A stretch of 64,000 nt of DNA from Maricaulis maris. Lineage in GTDB: Bacteria; Pseudomonadota; Alphaproteobacteria; Caulobacterales; Maricaulaceae. A model generated the notes under the pieces. It saw nothing but the letters and a program-made list of their open reading frames with translations, searched no databases and was not told the origin of the DNA. Below, piece by piece: positions 60,592 through 64,000 of this stretch (the first letter of the stretch is position 1; every line of letters begins with the position of its first letter). The stretch spans positions 124,001 through 188,000 of the forward strand of contig NZ_RBIM01000004.1 of NCBI RefSeq assembly GCF_003634045.1. The letters run 5' to 3'. A program made the position numbers and the translations under genes.

Positions 60592-61113
60592 ATGGGCCCG
60601 CGGATCGAAACCGAACGCCTGGTGATGCGTCTGCCCGTCCTGGAGGACGCGACCAATATCGCCACCTATCTAGGTGATTTTGATGTCGCCAAGAACACGG
60701 CACGGGTGCCGCACCCCTATCCGGAACTCGCTGCCGAGATGTGGGTGCTGATAACGCGCGCCGGCTGGCAACCCGGCGGCAATCTGTCGCTGACCGTCGA
60801 GATGGATGGGGCAGCGATCGGCGGTGGCGGCGTTTTCAAACGCAAAGCCGATGCCGATTGGGAGATCGGCTACTGGATCGGCAGGCCCTGGTGGGGCCAG
60901 GGCCTCGCAACCGAGCTCGGCCGCGGCCTGGTGGACTATGCCCGCGAGAGCCTGGGCACACGCCGGCTGATCGCCGGGTACTACAAGGACAACCCTGCGT
61001 CCGGACGCGTGCTCGAAAAGCTCGGCTTCGTTCACGAGGGCGAGGGCGTCCGCGCATTTTCCATGGCGCGCATGGGTCCGGCAGACATGCATGAGCTTTC
61101 GTTGGCCCTGTAA
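60592..61113 (+). CDS. GNAT-family N-acetyltransferase (RimJ/RimL type)
   Basis: 173 residues. It begins [22 protein letters not shown], typical of RimJ/RimL-like acetyltransferases. [28 protein letters not shown] forms the acetyl-CoA-binding beta-4/P-loop region, and [19 protein letters not shown] is the conserved C-terminal motif. It uses acetyl-CoA to modify an amine, perhaps the N-terminus of a protein; the substrate is unknown. A gene of this family between rpmA and obgE is common in Alphaproteobacteria. Ribosome binding site GAGGAGAGGG is present. Confidence 0.92.
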   Translation: MGPRIETERLVMRLPVLEDATNIATYLGDFDVAKNTARVPHPYPELAAEMWVLITRAGWQPGGNLSLTVEMDGAAIGGGGVFKRKADADWEIGYWIGRPWWGQGLATELGRGLVDYARESLGTRRLIAGYYKDNPASGRVLEKLGFVHEGEGVRAFSMARMGPADMHELSLAL

Positions 61114-61159
61114 CCCCGCCCTGTTGGGCGCGTGCCAACCGACGCAGAAACCGCTATAG

Positions 61160-63374
<2,215 letters not shown>

Positions 63375-63378
<4 letters not shown>

Positions 63379-63977
63379 GCCGGGCCGGCGCACTTCGTGG
63401 CGACGGGCTGGCGCGCGGGATGCGCATCGGCCTGTTCGGCGGCAGCTTCGATCCGCCCCATGCCGGTCATCTCCACGTCGCGCGAACCGCCTTGCGGCGC
63501 CTTGGGCTGAACCAGGTCTGGTGGCTGGTCTCACCGCAAAACCCCTTGAAAATCTCGCCCTCGGGCGATTTCCAACGACGCTTCAATGCCGTCCGGACCC
63601 TCGCCACCCAACCCGGTATGCACATTACTGATATTGAATCCCGGCTCGGCACCACCCGGACAATCGACCTGCTGACGCACCTCAAGACCCGCCATCCGGG
63701 CGTTCACTTCGTCTGGCTCATGGGCGCCGACAATCTCGCCGGCATTCACCGCTGGGCCCATTGGCCACAAATATTCCGCTCGGTCCCGGTGGCAGTGATC
63801 GCGCGCCCCCAGGACGCTGTGCGGGCACGCCTGTCACGGGCCGCGACCCAATTCGCGACATCACGCATTCGTGAAAGCGAAGCCGCCGCCCTCCCCCTGC
63901 AATCAGCTCCGGCATGGACCTATCTGACTGAACGGCTACACTCGCACTCATCGACAGCGCTGCGCGCGCGCCACTGA
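63375..63977 (+). CDS. nadD: Nicotinate-nucleotide adenylyltransferase
   Basis: 200 residues. The nucleotidyltransferase motif IGLFGGSFDPPHAGHLHVA (with the HxGH site) and the C-terminal SSTALRAR (ISSTxxR-type) identify NadD. WLMGADNLAGIHRWAHW is also characteristic. It makes NaAD from nicotinate mononucleotide in NAD synthesis. The ATG at 63375 overlaps the proB stop; MRIGLFGG at about residue 16 is an alternative start. In many relatives rsfS follows, outside this window. Confidence 0.95.
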
Positions 63978-64000
63978 TCTTTCCGCCGCCGCCGACAGGA

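Overview
The window looks like a chromosomal segment of a marine, stalked or prosthecate alphaproteobacterium of the Caulobacterales/Maricaulales type. The evidence is high GC coding sequence, several Caulobacter-type TonB-dependent receptors, a holdfast-anchor operon (hfaABD), and the common alphaproteobacterial order rplU-rpmA-GNAT-obgE-proB-nadD. The assignment is an inference from gene content; no rRNA gene is present.

Layout. 1-4.9 kb: uronate catabolism (start of a LacI-type regulator, fructuronate reductase, mannonate dehydratase, a secreted carbohydrate esterase). 5-8.7 kb: an rRNA methyltransferase and modABC molybdate import. 8.7-22.8 kb: a minus-strand block with an SDR, GABA-type aminotransferase, succinate-semialdehyde dehydrogenase, MFS carrier, serine hydrolase, TPR-sulfotransferase, TonB receptor, carbon-nitrogen hydrolase and a MocR regulator with an extra C-terminal domain. 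23.8-35.8 kb: an alginate utilisation locus (kdgK, DEH reductase, MFS, kdgF, PL17, PL6, GntR regulator, TonB receptor). 36.2-39.1 kb: an H-NOX sensor, a hybrid histidine kinase and a LuxR-type response regulator. 39.3-44.8 kb, divergent: hfaA-hfaB-hfaD, then a receiver protein, a YaiO-like outer-membrane barrel, a HEAT-repeat membrane protein and a processive GT2 synthase. 45.3-51.3 kb: a three-gene cassette around a 1427-residue protein that joins a zinc phospholipase C/P1-nuclease-like domain, a TIG-like domain and a VWA domain. 51.4-58 kb: halogenase-like flavoprotein, cupin, SapC, TonB receptor. 58.6-59.2 kb: a broken integrase remnant beside tRNA-Ser. 59.3 kb to the end: housekeeping genes.

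How it fits together. Alginate would be cut by exolytic PL6 and PL17 enzymes to unsaturated uronate, linearised by KdgF, reduced to KDG and phosphorylated by KdgK; the glucuronate branch (UxuB, ManD) reaches the same KDG pool. KDPG aldolase is not in the window. Operators resembling UxuR/ExuR sites (AAATTGG-N4-CAAAT type) lie before the alginate receptor, the GntR gene and the lyase operon. A different motif, TGTCTGACAA, links the mannonate genes with the distant TonB-SapC-halogenase cluster. GGGCCAG direct repeats link the gabD promoter with the MocR-proximal operon.

The two most interesting blocks are (1) an H-NOX signalling cassette divergent from holdfast-anchor and polysaccharide-synthase genes, with a 91-bp nested inverted repeat between them, and (2) the PLC/P1-TIG-VWA cassette, whose architecture I do not recognise as a described system.
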